Positions 1 through 13,800 of a DNA stretch of 64,000 bases are shown one piece after another. Under the pieces are notes generated by a model. The model did not search any database. It was given only the letters and a program-made list of their open reading frames with translations, and had not been told where the DNA came from. Position numbers and translations under genes: made by a program. Position 1 is the stretch's first letter. Each line of letters opens with the position of its first letter. Origin of the DNA: Nezara viridula (taxonomy: Eukaryota; Arthropoda; Insecta; Hemiptera; Pentatomidae); contig OV725080.1 of NCBI GenBank assembly GCA_928085145.1, positions 143,396,636 to 143,460,635 of the forward strand, in the 5' to 3' direction.

Positions 1-1590
1 TCATTTAGGAGGCATTTTTACAAGGAATATTAAATAAGAAATTATATATAAAATAAGAAATATTGAAATCAATTTGAAATGAAAATTTTGATCTATGTCA
101 AGACACACAAAATTTCATTCCTGTGTTTACTGCAAGAGCTTAAATTATTTTACTCTTGAATTTTATTAAAATCTTTTATTCTTATAAAAGTAAAATAAGA
201 TCTTTTTGTTGTGAAAATGACAATAAATATTATTTTTTAAAAAATTATAAAATGTTTTTTTATTAAAATAAAAACTTAAGATTTCTATATACACCAAGAT
301 TTTCGATATATAGAAGTTCGATATGATAAAATACCACTATATATTTGAGATAAAAATTAAAAACTCAAAAACCAAATGCCATTTACAGAAATACATGGAA
401 AAAATATAATATGATAGAAAATGATGTATGTGTTTTTCATAATAAAGTAATACTAATATATTCCAAATAGAAAAATTAAACTTTAAGCACTGAATTCAGA
501 TAAACAAATGGTTTTATACATCTAAACTATTATAAGATACCATATTAACATAAAATAAATTTGTAATTTAATACATAAACACCACTTATATACATGTATA
601 TGCAATATGTATAGAGGAATATATACACGTGTTAAGGAAAAATCCTTGATTAGTCATATCATTGTTACTATATTTTTTTTCATAGCCAAAATATTTATCA
701 TATAAATCCAAACATAATCATAAGTATAAAAATAGTAAAAAATTTTTATTCACACAATACTGAACTATAAAATTAAAAAATATAAACAATTTTCCAACCT
801 ATTTTCATCAGAAGTGTTATCAAAATAAACAATATAATATAAGACAATTAATTAATGAGTCATATTAATCAGTTTTGTAAAACATTTAAAAATAGTAGCA
901 GTTATTTAAAACTTTTAAACTATCTATACACTTGTGCACCAACCACAATCACATTAATATTATTAATTTATGCTGACCAACAATACAACATGGATAAATT
1001 TAAGTATGATTCAAGGCTATTAATTAAAAAACTCAATGCACTTCATATTAATTCCATTTAATTAACAACCAAGTATTAGTAGATTTATTGAAATTTCATT
1101 AGCTTTCAAATAAGTATACACATAATTAACCAACAAAATTATATTTTTTTAAATAGTTTACAAATAAAATCCAGCATTCATCATAACTTTAATTGGCTTT
1201 TAGGAGAAAACTAGAAAGTTTCATTAAAATGGTTACTGTCTTTTAGATGCTAGTCAATTACAAAAAAAAAACCTTTTTTCAGTTGACATTTAAAAACAGA
1301 ATAGCAAAGGGAAGATAATCTTCAGGTAACTTCTGATTTATGACACCAAATTTCAAAACAATTTGGCTCAGTATTCTTGGAGACCTGAGTACAGTGGACG
1401 GACGTTTTTTTTTTTGTTTTTTTTTAATAATATTAGATTTTTAGATTCTACATTTCTTGAAACATAAAATCTGAAATATTGAGAGGGATGTCAACTGTTT
1501 TATTTCCCTTGGTTGATTATTGAAAATAATAAACCAAAAGATATCTTACTATATAGATAATTTTTATATTTTGAACAATCTTTTTCGGAT
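1..1590. other. AT-rich intergenic DNA, no gene seen
   Basis: I see homopolymer runs and short AT-rich stretches, without coding signal on either strand. It may include 3' UTR of PTEN if its last exon is at 3487-3533. Confidence 0.5.
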
Positions 1591-1599
1591 ACTAGAGGT

Positions 1600-2300
1600 A
1601 CAACAAAGCCAGTTCTAACAAAAGTGGGAAGGTCGAGGTTTAGTCCATGGGTCCACAATGAATTAAATTTTCATCCATCTGGGATGGATTCAAACAAGCA
1701 CCACTAGACTCAACAATTTTAAAGTGGGCAATGCCTCGACTCTCTCCGATACTGGCTACCTGAACTTGAGGAATTTAATTCCTTTCACATACCAAGACAA
1801 TCCTCAGCTATTGAATATTGCTCACTCGGTCTGCACCACACCTCAACTCATCCGGTTGTACCATAAAGACTATCCCTAGACTCATCAGAAAACAGAACAA
1901 AGGCCCAATCATCTTTCAGTCCAGGCAGCATGTTCAAGACAAAAGTAAAGGTGAGCTCCGGTAAGTTGAGGAGGAAACGGAGACCCTAGCATTCAGGATG
2001 AGTTAAGCAAGCCTTCTCTCTAATGTTCGCGCGCTGACATCTATATCCCATAACTGAAGTCTGGAAGCAGTTTCGGAGGATTTGCAAAGCAATGAAGTGG
2101 TCAGTCAACAAGGACCTGTAGTTTTAGAACGGCCTAATCCCAGCCTCCTAACGTAGCTTCCTGTCTCCCGGTATTTCTGGACTGCCCCCCGAACTGTTGT
2201 TGGCAGCCCGTGGACTCCGATCATGTAATTGCTTGCTTTGGCCTTCTTCAACCAATGCAATGATCCAAGAGACTACGATGTCATCCAATATTGTTTTTTA
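1600..2300 (-). pseudogene. Decayed Tc1-like transposase
   Basis: Minus-strand translation across several frames recovers Tc1-family motifs in the right order. An HTH-region remnant (VQKYRETGSY followed by RRLGLGRSKTTGP) lies near 2160, a leucine-rich middle near 2050, a segment like LTGAHLYFCLEHAAW near 1930, and FSDESRDSLYG followed by VEVWCRPSEQYS near 1850, matching the first catalytic Asp region of Tc1 (SDESRFSL). Many stops and frameshifts are present. GC content is clearly above that of the surroundings. It is an old, inactive DNA transposon copy. Confidence 0.75.
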
Positions 2301-3053
2301 AGAAAAGAAATAGAAAATCAATGTGATTAAACAGGTAACTGGATTTATCCAAGGTAATCCCCTTTGACCTCTGGTATACCTGTAATTACATCAGGCACAA
2401 AAAAAATCACCAGTTCAGATGGATCTGATTTAGTAAGTAGTTCTTTAAGAGTCTCTTTCCTCATCGGTAATGTGATCTTAGATTGCTCCAGTTATCATCA
2501 GAAGGACTTTCCTCTCAAATATTTCTATTTTCCTGTCATTACTTGATTATTATTATTTATTTTATTTTCATATTGATTGTTTGTTGTTTTATCACCACGA
2601 AGGTCCTACAGATTGAAACCAGTTATTAAAAAAAATAAAAACTATATGAAGACACCTAAAAATCATAATTTACGAACTTTAAGATATTACAGTTGTCAAA
2701 CTGTTGCTAGATTCCTTCCTGGGTTCCCACTGAACCATAAAACAATGAACACTTGATATTATTAGGAGGAGGGGTAAATAATCTGTATACTCATGAGCAT
2801 CATACTATATTTTTATTTCACATTATTACTTTTAGCTATATAATTAAAATAAATATAGAAAAGTTAAGGAAAAACTAATCTTCAATGATATATAATATAA
2901 GGCAATGATATTATAGTTTTTTTAGAATAGCCTTCAAATCAAAATAAAGGAAAAATGTTTATTAAACAGATTAAAGCAATGCAATTTAACAGCATAATTA
3001 GCATTAATCAATTTAACATCATGCAAATATATCATGGAACATGCAACAATATC

Positions 3054-3107
3054 AATGTCAAGGGTGTTAGAGAATTATTTAATGTCAAGGGTGTTAGAGA
3101 ATTATTT
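3054..3107. repeat. 27-bp perfect tandem duplication
   Basis: The 27-base unit starting aatgtcaagggtgttagaga occurs twice back to back at 3054-3080 and 3081-3107. Confidence 0.9.
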
Positions 3108-3486
3108 ATAAGTGTTTTAGCTGCAGCTACCTTAGTCATTATAGGAAGGATAAAATATTTTCCTGCTTTTCCTTTTATTACTTTTTTGTAATTCCTATAC
3201 TTTTTTTCTTAACCCTTTAACAACGGTGGACTCAGGTATGAATCGAGAGCCTTTTGGAGCAGGCTTATTCTTGTTAAACATTGGGGTGCTCAGTGATAAA
3301 TTCTACTTTCAAACTATCTCGCAGCCTTCCCATTTTTGAATGATGCCTTAAATTACTTTCCGTCCTTAAGGACGCTCCACCCTTCCCGTTCATCATCGCT
3401 ATAATGTTAAAGGAAAGTCTTAAATGTAAAAATATTTAATAAGCCATAAAATGATATAGGTAATTTAAAAGGAAACATAGTAACGA

Positions 3487-3533
3487 TTAAAGAGAAAACG
3501 TAAAGAAAGGACCATTTGTTAAAAAGTAGCATC
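3487..3533 (-). CDS. PTEN: Candidate last coding exon of PTEN
   Basis: The supported PTEN exon ending at 4875 leaves one unpaired base before a consensus donor (gtaagc), so a further exon is needed. A strong acceptor lies at 3534-3535, preceded on the minus strand by a pyrimidine-rich tract (cttcttcttttag). The open frame from 3533 in the required phase adds GCYFLTNGPFFTFSL and stops with TAA at 3487-3489. The C-terminal F-S-L would fit a class II PDZ ligand, whereas vertebrate PTEN ends in T-K-V (class I). No conserved residues confirm this exon. The true one could lie elsewhere downstream or outside the window. Confidence 0.3.
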
Positions 3534-4874
3534 CTAAAAGAAGAAGCATAATATATCTTACTATTGAGCCAAAGCCAAAGCTCTTGCTTGTATAGTGCAT
3601 CAGATGAGTTTGCCTGTAGGAGGAGAGATCATGCGCAGCTTTTTCCCACTCAAGTTCCAACCCTCCCCCTCCCCCCCAAAAAAAACAACTAGCCTCTGTT
3701 TTCATGAATTTACATACGTTCATAATTACGATTTTGGTCTGAGAGTGGATAGTGTTCCCTCTACCCAGTTTACTTCACACAGTAAACAAAAATTGGTCAA
3801 AGAAATGGAAAAAATAAAAAATAAAATAAATTTCTACTTGTAAAAAATTGTAGAAGTACATAGAATGAGTAGAGAAGACAAAAGAGTGGGAAATCGGCAA
3901 GAAAATATTTTGTCACTACACACTCTCTTCCCTTCTATCCACCGGTAAACTCATCTCAGACAGCCTCTACCTTTGGTCCCGAGAGCAATAATTATAAGCG
4001 TTTGTTAGGGACTTCAAATATTTAACATATATATATTTTGTGTGTGTGTGAAGTCAGCAGGACAAAGGACTGAGCGAGGCAAGAACTAAATGAGAATATT
4101 GAATATTCAACTTAATTAAACAAATCATACAGTAAACGTTAAATAGCAATATAAATGGTGAAAGATTTTATGACATCTAGATGAGAGAAATGAATAAGAA
4201 TAGGGAATATTACAAATTCAACTGAGAAAACAAATAAAAGAAGGGCTCATATCTGATTAATAACAGACATCTTTATGAGTAAATTCTTCTATAATTAACT
4301 TTTTAAAAGATACTTTATTTCTGTAGAGGTTCTAAAAGTATCATTCTAATGTGTTTGGTAAAAGTTATGAAATTTTCAATGTGCAACTTTTTTGTATCTA
4401 GTGGATTATGGGAAAGAAGAATAAAAAATACATTATTTTCATAATTTTTTTTTTTTAAATAACATCTCAGGTAGAAGACAACAAAAATTCATTAAAATGG
4501 AACAGCTTATCTACCATAGTAGATATAAGCACAAAAGTCTTTTGAGGTTGATTTCCATTTAATAATCAAGTTAAAGGTTGTAATTTAAACAAAGGATTAC
4601 AGAAAAAGGTAATTTTTTTGTTTCAACATGCTTCAAAAGAAATTACAAGGAAAAAGACATGTTATTTATAATTATAAACAAAAAAAAAAGAAGAAACCTA
4701 GCCTAGATACTAATTTAATATACCTACCTAGTCAACATGTGGTAGAGATAAAAATTAAGTTGAATTTCATTTATTCACAAAAATGTGTCCACAAAAAAGG
4801 ACACGATTTATATTTTAAAAATTCATACAAATAATTAAATAAACTAGCCAATAATAAATGGTTGATAGGCTTAC

Positions 4875-7800
4875 CCGACTCCCAGCCGTCTTCGTCTTCA
4901 TCAGCGGTTGATGACTCAGTCGTATCATCTGAAGACTCTGAGGGAGTTTCACGAGAAATCCCAGGTCCTCTCCTCGTCCAAAGAGCACCAACTCGACTCA
5001 TTACCACACTTACCTAATTATATATAAAAAAGAAAATATTATTTTAAAAATTCAAAGATGATGTTTATAATATAATACAATCTACTAAGCACCCTTATCA
5101 GAATAAAGGGTGTAACAAAAATTTTGTATTTTATTTGTTAATTACCAAAAATAAGAACAAATATAATAAAACAAGTTATAGTACTTGTCTAATCTTTTAA
5201 TCCTAATAAGCCAGGGTAACCTTTTTCCCTATTTCTCACACCACATACACGATTTTGCTACGGATCTTCATTTTTATACTTTTCAATGGGTATGCATTTA
5301 ACAGTTTTATTTTATGCTTCAACTAAAACTCATTCCTGTCAGATCGATACTCAATCTACTATTTATATAATTCAGGAGTTAATACCACAGGTAAAAATAT
5401 GAAACCGGTATTTGTCCATAGATGGCTTTAGTTATTAATGTAGTAACTGTGAGAACCACATTATTGGCATCATTTTGTTTCTTTGGCTGCTCACAATACA
5501 GAAAAAAAAAGATTTTGCCCAAAATAATGAGCCACCACACAAAACCAGTGAAGGAACAGATTGAGGTATTTAGTCGTAAAATATTGGCACATAAGTCTTA
5601 AACACCAGAATAGGCTCTGTCAAGCTATTTATTTGCACTGATGAGGTACGCAATTCCTTAGCAGCGCTTCATTTCTTATGAAAATGGCTTAATAACTGGT
5701 TCTCCACAAAAGAGTACTAGTTTTCCTGGCATGACAGTCATAAAGGGCCGAAGAGATGAGAAAAATGTATAGATAGCGATGGACTATATTTTGAATGAAT
5801 TTTTAAAATATTTGAATGCAATAAACATATATTTTCTGTACGAAAATAAATGTTTCATATTAACATACTAGTACATCTCTTTCCACTTTGGTATTATAAT
5901 AAATAAGATGTCAAAAGAGAGGTAATTTCATGGAGAAGAGACGAATCTCAATTGTACAAACCTTGTTCTTGCAAATCAATGTAACTAAAATAACATCATA
6001 ACTTTAATTGCTGTTAATCAGCAGATTGAAGAGGCAAAGGACAGATTTTGAAGTCATAAAATTTACTATTTTAAAGGAAATGCAAGGGTACACCCTAAGT
6101 CTAGCAATAACCTACTAGGTATCCAATGAGTAGTCATAGGATGATACTTATCACATATCATTTAGATTTTAAAAAATTAAAATACTGCTATTTAGATAGT
6201 ATACGGTACTAAAAACTATTGAAAAGAAAAAAAAAATGATTGCCCAGAGCTCATAACACAGAAAGATACCGAGCTCATAACAAGATAACACAGAAAGATA
6301 CCGATATTAAAAAAAAAAAAATTAAACACATTGATTTGAACATTAGTTGTCACTGTTGCAATATGATGAAGTTCTTATACAGATCTCTGGGCTTATATAT
6401 TTTTCATCAAAGCGAAATGACCAAATAATATAGGAATTAACAATTGAGGAGATTATATTTAACAGTAGCGCAGCCTGTTGTTAAGGTAAGGAAATTTACA
6501 TAACCTTTACCAGAACTACAAGATTAGACAAGTACCAATATAAATAAATTAAAAAAATTTAACTTCAATATGTTAATGGTGATTAAAAAAACAAAGTTTA
6601 ATCAACTTAATTTCATATACAATTGGAGTTGCTACCAACGGGTAGTTTCTCTTCATGTTGTACATGTCATGTTACCCATTTAAAATTTACTTGTTGTATT
6701 TTTCATGTAATACAGTTGTAAATTTCAATGTTTCAACAAAAAAAAAAAAATATATATATATATATATATATTGATAAATTTTTTTTATTTATAACAGATG
6801 AAAATATAGAATTGAAAATTGATAAATATGAAAAGATAAATGTAGTTTCGAAATTAGGGTATAAGTTGACAAGTGTCACATTTGTTTAATAGGTGGGAAA
6901 ATATCACATCGATCACACTGTTCATGTAAGCTGAGAAGTAGCCAAATATTGTTAACTACTTGCTGTTGCCTCTGCCATCCACTTCATCATTCAAACTTAA
7001 CTTCCTATTTCTCCTCTTTTTATCAGAAATTTATGCATTTTATTATTTTTCTTGTATTATTAATAAGTTGAGCGTTAATTTTTAAGGTATTACTTTAATA
7101 ATATATTACTTTTTAAAGGTATAGGAGTTATGTTTAACATAGGTTAGAAACATAAACATTGTGTTTATTTAAATATTTATTTCCGAGAGAGAAATGAATA
7201 TAGTGAAGATTAAATCTTATGAAGCATATCTGAAAGAGCATGATTTTAAGTAATGTAATTATCGACAAGAAAAAAAACATAAAGTGAAATAACACTTAGT
7301 AATACAAGTTTTTGTTTATTATTTTTCTTTCTACAAATGCATAATGTAGGTAAAGATCCATATTCATAAAATGCATGCAATATAACTTTATATCTAAAGT
7401 CTTGAGATCTCACGCCTCAGTATACTTTCATTCCTACTCAGCTAATATCAGGATTTCATGTGATCTCTAATCACAGGACAGGAATGACACTAGTTAACTA
7501 GTACCAAAATCTGATTTAAATAACGAGTTAGAATAATTACAATTGGAAACAATCAGGATTGATAAAACTGAAGATGATCCATAAAATCACAAATTTAATT
7601 AGTAAGTTATAGCCTTCCATTTTTATAAAATATTTATTTAAATTTCATGTTCCATACCCAACTTAGTAATTTTTTAATACCAAGGATTCTTGTCTTATTA
7701 TTGCATAATTTTTTTTTTTATTGACTTATGAACAATAACAATAAAAAAAAAATTCATTACTCCAATTACTAACTCTGTCATATTTGGTTATTAGAATCTT

Positions 7801-10800
7801 GGAATCGTAACAAAATTGATGAAAACAGACTAGCAGCATGCAATCTGATAAATTCATCTAAATTAAATTGTTTAAATATTTTACGAAACAAGAGCTGCCC
7901 AATCAATCCCAGATATACTAAACATATTAAATCAATTTCTTGCCACTAGCAGATCTGAACAGATTTCCAGCATAAATTTGGAACCCAGATTCTATTTATA
8001 ACAACAGTTTCTTAATACTCATAATTGTTATTATTTTTTTAAAACTAATTCATAATTATAGAAATTCTTGGTACTTGTGATTGTGATATATGGCATAAAA
8101 TGTGTTAAACATTAATAGTGTTCTTTCTTCTTCATGGCTTACTACGGGGGAGAAGGAGAAAACTAGTCAAATATATTAACAATGAAGACAAATAAACCAA
8201 AATTAACACGGTAATACAAAATCTATAAATTTTATTGAAACGTTATTAATCTACTAAAATTTATTAATTTCCGAAACATAAAATCTCTCATATTATTCAT
8301 TTTGAACACCTGTTATATTTTTTCTTCTCAACTTCTACTGTTAGAAAAGATATATAACAATCAAGGTAAGTAATGTAACTATCAAGTATGAGTTAAAAAC
8401 ATCAGGATTTTTAAAATTAAAAATAGAAAAAATTCATTCTGTCTTAAAAAAAAAACACTTTAAAATCTTATACAAAAGAAAAAAAAAAGTTAGCAACCTA
8501 GAATGTTTCTTTTTCCACACAGCACCAACCAAGCAAAGTGGCCAATTATTTTGTTGCCCATGCTTCACCTATGTATAACATAAGTTGTGATTGATTAATA
8601 ACTCCACTTACATAATTGTTTAAAGCCTTAAGTTATACCACAAAGAAGAAGAAACTATTTTTTAAAATATGAATATTATTCATAGAATTTTCGGTTTCAC
8701 AATAAATTAATATTGTAAAAAAAAAAAAAGAAAAAAAAAAAGAGTTACATCAAAAGTAGAGGATAAACTTAGGACCTGAACAATTTGATATGCTCAACAA
8801 CTCCGAACAGTTCATTTGTTTTTAAACACAGTAGACAAAAAGAAATTATTCGCCAATCCTAATAATATCACTAAAATTATGGAATTATAGAAACATTTAT
8901 TTCAAAACAGTAATGCGTAGGAATAGAAATATATTTTAAAAAAAAGAAGAAGTATAATATACCCTAAAATCCGATGGATAAACTTTGTTTCCTTTGTCTT
9001 TGTGAGCATCATCCAGATCCCATTTATCGATCCTTAATATTAAAGGGAGACCTTCAGTTTCTAAGTTCACCAATGAGTTCGCCCTGGAAATTAATTACAA
9101 GTATTATTTTTTTCATCGTTTCCTAGAGGAAATTCTTTCTTTAGAAATAAATGGAGAAAAAAAAATGGAAACAGGCTCCTCCCATTGACCATATTTTTTT
9201 CTTGCTTTTAACAGCAAGTTAAAGAACCTTATAGGGAAATAAATTTTGACTATTGAAGTTTTAGAATAAAAATGAATTGATACCTAAGATAAAAATACTT
9301 GAACTTCAAGCTGAAAATACCTTGTTCTTTTCATAAAAATTTCCGACAAGCATTTTTACTAAAATCCAATAAAATAAAAAATCATAGAAATATAATGACG
9401 TTTAAATTTAAAACATTGCAAAATTATTATACAGTGGTTTTTCATTTCCAAATAGATAACCCTAACAAAGAAATTAAGATAAATATAGAGAAAGGGTGGA
9501 GGGTAATGATAAGTTTCTAGTCTTCCTCTAGTATGAATTTCCAGACAGGTAGAAACTCTGTAGTAAGAAAACATAAGAGATTTTATGTCATTTAATAAAA
9601 TGGCCCTTTTTTAATCCATTACTAAGATTGAATATTTTAAATCCCATTTTCTATTCACATCCTAATTTCCTTATTTCGAACCCCGTAATAACACCAATAT
9701 TGTTGTCTTACAATTTTTAGGAAATCATCAAATCATACATGTTCCTAATGTGAAGTGACACTCGTTTTAATTATAACTTTAGCATAATGTTTATTGGTTG
9801 CTTTGAAAGAACTCAGGCAGGTTTTTCTTAACACTGATTGACAAACAGAGAAGATGCCACTTGATTGAGATAATATTTATCAATAATCAACTTAAGGAAA
9901 AATTTCACAAGTTGGTAGAATAATAACAATTTTATCTAATCTCGAAAACATTCACTTAAAATTTATAATCATAAATTTTTGAACACCCAAAAAAACAAGG
10001 GCGACATAAAATAAACATACAAGCAATCTCTTAAGTTATGCTAAGTAATAACAAGGTTGTGCATATAGGACTTCATCCTTTTTGTTTAATCTTAATATAC
10101 TAATTTTCCGGAGTACCTACAAGAGTCTATTTTTTGAGAAATTTTAGTTTTTAATATAACTTAATACTTAATAAGAAATTGAACCAAAAAAGAAAATTGT
10201 TACACAAACCTCGGCTTGTAGAGTTGAGGCGGATTTGAAGTTCGCTGCTCAACGCAGCTCAGGGAACGTTCTGGCATAACCTCATTACATTCTGAATTAC
10301 CATTTTCACCTCCTTTAAACTCTTCCCGGACAAAGAAAGTGTTAAACCAAAAATGGAACATTTTCTCCTTCATGAAAAAAAAAAAAAAAAAATTATATAC
10401 ATATGAAGAAGTTTGTTTTCATTGGGAGTGTAATAATTAGCATCATTATCATATCACAATTATTTTATGATCACAGGTAGAGCTTCTTATTAGATAAATT
10501 TTAAAATTTGTTTAATTATAATAATTTATAACATTAGCTATAAATAGTGGATATGTAGCTGACAGCAAATATACACGTAATTAATAAGTTGGTCAGGAGA
10601 GAATGGGATCAATAAAGTCAAAATACTAGTATATGGAACTTATTTGATGCCCTTTTGATCGATCTACTTTGCAAATCTTCATGAAAGATGTCTGAAAATG
10701 TCAAAAGATAAATAGATAGCTTTATTGATTGACTTGATTTTTTACTTATTTCAATTTATATATAGGAGAAAAATGTTATGTATTGTATTCTTGAAGCAAA

Positions 10801-13800
10801 AACATTTTGTATTAAAAAGCAGATATGCGATATTCGAATAAGCTATAAGCTGTTCCAATTACTGCTGTCCTGCTCAATTCATTTACCCATTCTATTCTAT
10901 TTTAAGATTCTCTAATAAATGTAACCCCATCTTTATTTTTAATTTCATCCATTCATTTTTCAGAAGGAGTTCACTGGATAACTTTTGAGAGGCCATCTTC
11001 CATCATTTCCTCTTAACAAATCTCCTTATAAGAAATTTTAGGAGTTGGATGCGGTTTCACCTGAGTTCTTATCTTGACTGCTTTAATTCTCACTTTATAT
11101 TTTTTCCTTATTCTAGCTATATTCCTTTCTATTGAGTTTCGCCATGTTCAAATCTTCTTTTCCATGAATTAAATGTATGATCATGTCTGACTATAATAGT
11201 AAAGTACAGGGATTGTGCAGTTGATGAAAACATAGTTTTTCTATTTTATTAGAAAATTTACTTTAAAAATACATTTTAATCTTTAGAACTTCTTCTAAGC
11301 TAAAGCTGTTCTTTGTAGTGATTTTACTCTTTATTCTTGTAAAAAAGTTGAACTTTGTTTACATCCTTGGGTATAATTTAGATAATCCTTACCTCTATCA
11401 GGTTATTTTCTTTACATGTCAGGTTAATAATCCCAATTAGTTTGTATTTTTCTTTCGCTCATTTAACATGGAGTGGAGTGATAAAGAAAATCCGATTAGC
11501 TGTGATCGCCTTACACAAAGTTGTAAAATATAGGTCTGAGATTTTCAACACTTTGAAATCTTAGCTCTATGTTCGTGTACTGCACTATAAATAGATATAA
11601 TGAGACCCTATCTGTATGTGACAGACCTCGACCGTGCCGTCCCTGAACTGTGAGAACAGCAAATGTAGTGAGAGCAGCGTCTGCTCAAATCAGAAGAAAT
11701 TCAATTCAAAAGCAACAAATCATGTCTCGGGAAATGGGAATCTCTATCAGATCAATGTCTAGCATAATAAAAAGTGACCTTAGGATGGGTGAATTTCGAA
11801 GAATGACAGGACAAAGGCTGACCACTTCCCTAAAAAAACTTATGAATGGTTAGATGCGAAGTGTTCCTTGGCTGTTACAACAATGGTCTTTATCGAAAGA
11901 TTTTGGTGAATGATGAGAAAATTTTTACAATTGAAGAAAAATTTAATCACTAAAATGATTAAATTTTGCCACAAAGCTCCAAAGAAGCCCAGGAAGTCAC
12001 TGGAGTAGTGAAAAGTTTTGCTTTGATGGCACCACAAAGCTCCATTTTTGTGAAAAAGGAGTTCTAACAGCCACTAAAAACTATGAGGTAATATTTTGGA
12101 ACCTGTTGCCAAGCCTCTAAATGATACTCTGTTTGCTGGAAGTCATTGGGTTTTCCAGCAGGATTCCGGTCCAGCTCACAAGGCCAGGTCAACTCAGCAG
12201 TGGCTGCAAAAGAACATTCCAGAGTTCATCTCTGCCTCGGATTGGCCCTCAAGAAGCCCTGATCTCAACCCACTAGATTATTGGCTTTGGTCCGAACTGG
12301 AGAGGACGGCATGCCACAGAGCACACCCTAACTTGGATAGCCTTAAACAATCTATGATTCGAGCAGTTGAGTGTTTTTCTTAAGAAGTGCTGTGTGCTGC
12401 TATTGATGACTGACAATGTAGATTAAATGCCTGTGTCTATGGAAAAGGGGACATTTTGAGTAATTTCTTTTTGGTTTTACTTTCTATAGGTATACATTTT
12501 ATTTTCTAATAAAGTTTTTGAAAAAATTAATTTTTCTGTTGAAATCAGTATATATTTTCTTATAACAATATTTATGACAGGACTGGGTACATCCTCAATA
12601 ACACTTAAATTAATCTTTATTTTTCACTCATCATTGCATTATTGTTTAGACCTCAAAATGTTGGAATACCAGCAATGAAATAATTTCTGCTAATAAATGA
12701 ATTTTGGATTCAATGACTGCACTCCCCCTCCTCCAACCAACTTTTCCTTAAAGTAAATACAGTATTTACTTAATATAACTTAAAGATAAATTTGGTTATT
12801 AGGTTAAACCATTTCAGTTGAGAATACAAATTAAGTGTTCATTGATTTATTATGATAATAGTTTAAATTGAGGTCTAGCTACCTTTCTAATCATTTTTTG
12901 TTTGCTAAAGAACTCCACTTTAATATCCCCTTGTACCGGAGGTACTTCCAATTTTATTGAAATATAAGAACCTCCCTTTTTAACGTCATACTGTTCAGAA
13001 GTAAAGACTTTATCTTTTCCTTCAGAGATAACAAACATTACACCTGAAAAACAAAATTAAGATTGTAGCAAGCAAAAAATCACTGATCAAATACAGTATT
13101 AATAAAAATCTAAACGTAACTTAATGGTATAAATATAAGATCGCTCATGCTGTGAAGACACGCAAAAACAAACAAAACAATTTAATAAAAAAGTATCATT
13201 CTGGAGACATCTTGTAGGGAACTCATATATTTTTTTCTGATTAACCAGAAGTCTATGGAATGATGTATCAATTATATTTATAAACTCTGGAAGTCTTTTG
13301 AAAGCTAATCAAATAGAATAATATACAAAAATCGACACGCTTAAAAATAGGAATGGCTATTGAGGTAGAAAAAAAAAATGAGGTAAATAATCTTTCCTTC
13401 ATCAGGAAGTGAGGATCATCTTTTAGAAAGACTTAATAAATTTTTCTGAAACTTAATGCTCTTCTTTCTTATAGGACAGAACTTGAAACTGAATGTATGA
13501 GAAAAGGCATTTTTGTCAGTATTATTTAGAGATGTAATAAGTTAATACTTACATCCCTGGGTTCCATTAAAAAGATTCGGAAGTGGTTCAAGACGTATTT
13601 CCCGAATCGTTAATGTAACTGGAGAATATTCTAAACCTTCTTGCACCAAACTCGCATAGTAGTTCACATACCTTCTTTGTGAAGGAATAGTAACGCCCTA
13701 TATTAGAAAAAAAAAACATCTAAATTAATATTGTGCTAGAATATAATAAAATGTAATTTTTGACTAAAAAAAATTGAATTCTAACCTTCGTATCAGTTGT

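Larger units (their letters stand above)
2301..4870. other. Intron or downstream region of PTEN, mostly featureless
   Basis: No further gene is supported, apart from the candidate PTEN exon at 3487-3533. A perfect 27-bp tandem duplication occupies 3054-3080 and 3081-3107. An 8-bp inverted repeat (CTTTAACA at about 3212, TGTTAAAG at about 3405) might bound a small MITE, but it is too short to assert. Confidence 0.4.

Noticed and set aside
3212..3412. MITE bounded by CTTTAACA and TGTTAAAG
   Set aside because: The inverted repeat is only 8 bp, with no clear target duplication and no second copy in the window.
3487..3723. 78-codon minus-strand open frame read as a separate gene
   Set aside because: A poly-C/poly-A stretch creates its Gly-rich start. 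Only its last part, after a good acceptor, is of interest as a PTEN exon.
5430..5790. Possible transposase remnant on the plus strand in PTEN intron 8
   Set aside because: Short readable pieces (for example ISYENGLITGS) hint at a mobile element, but no ordered motif set could be assembled.
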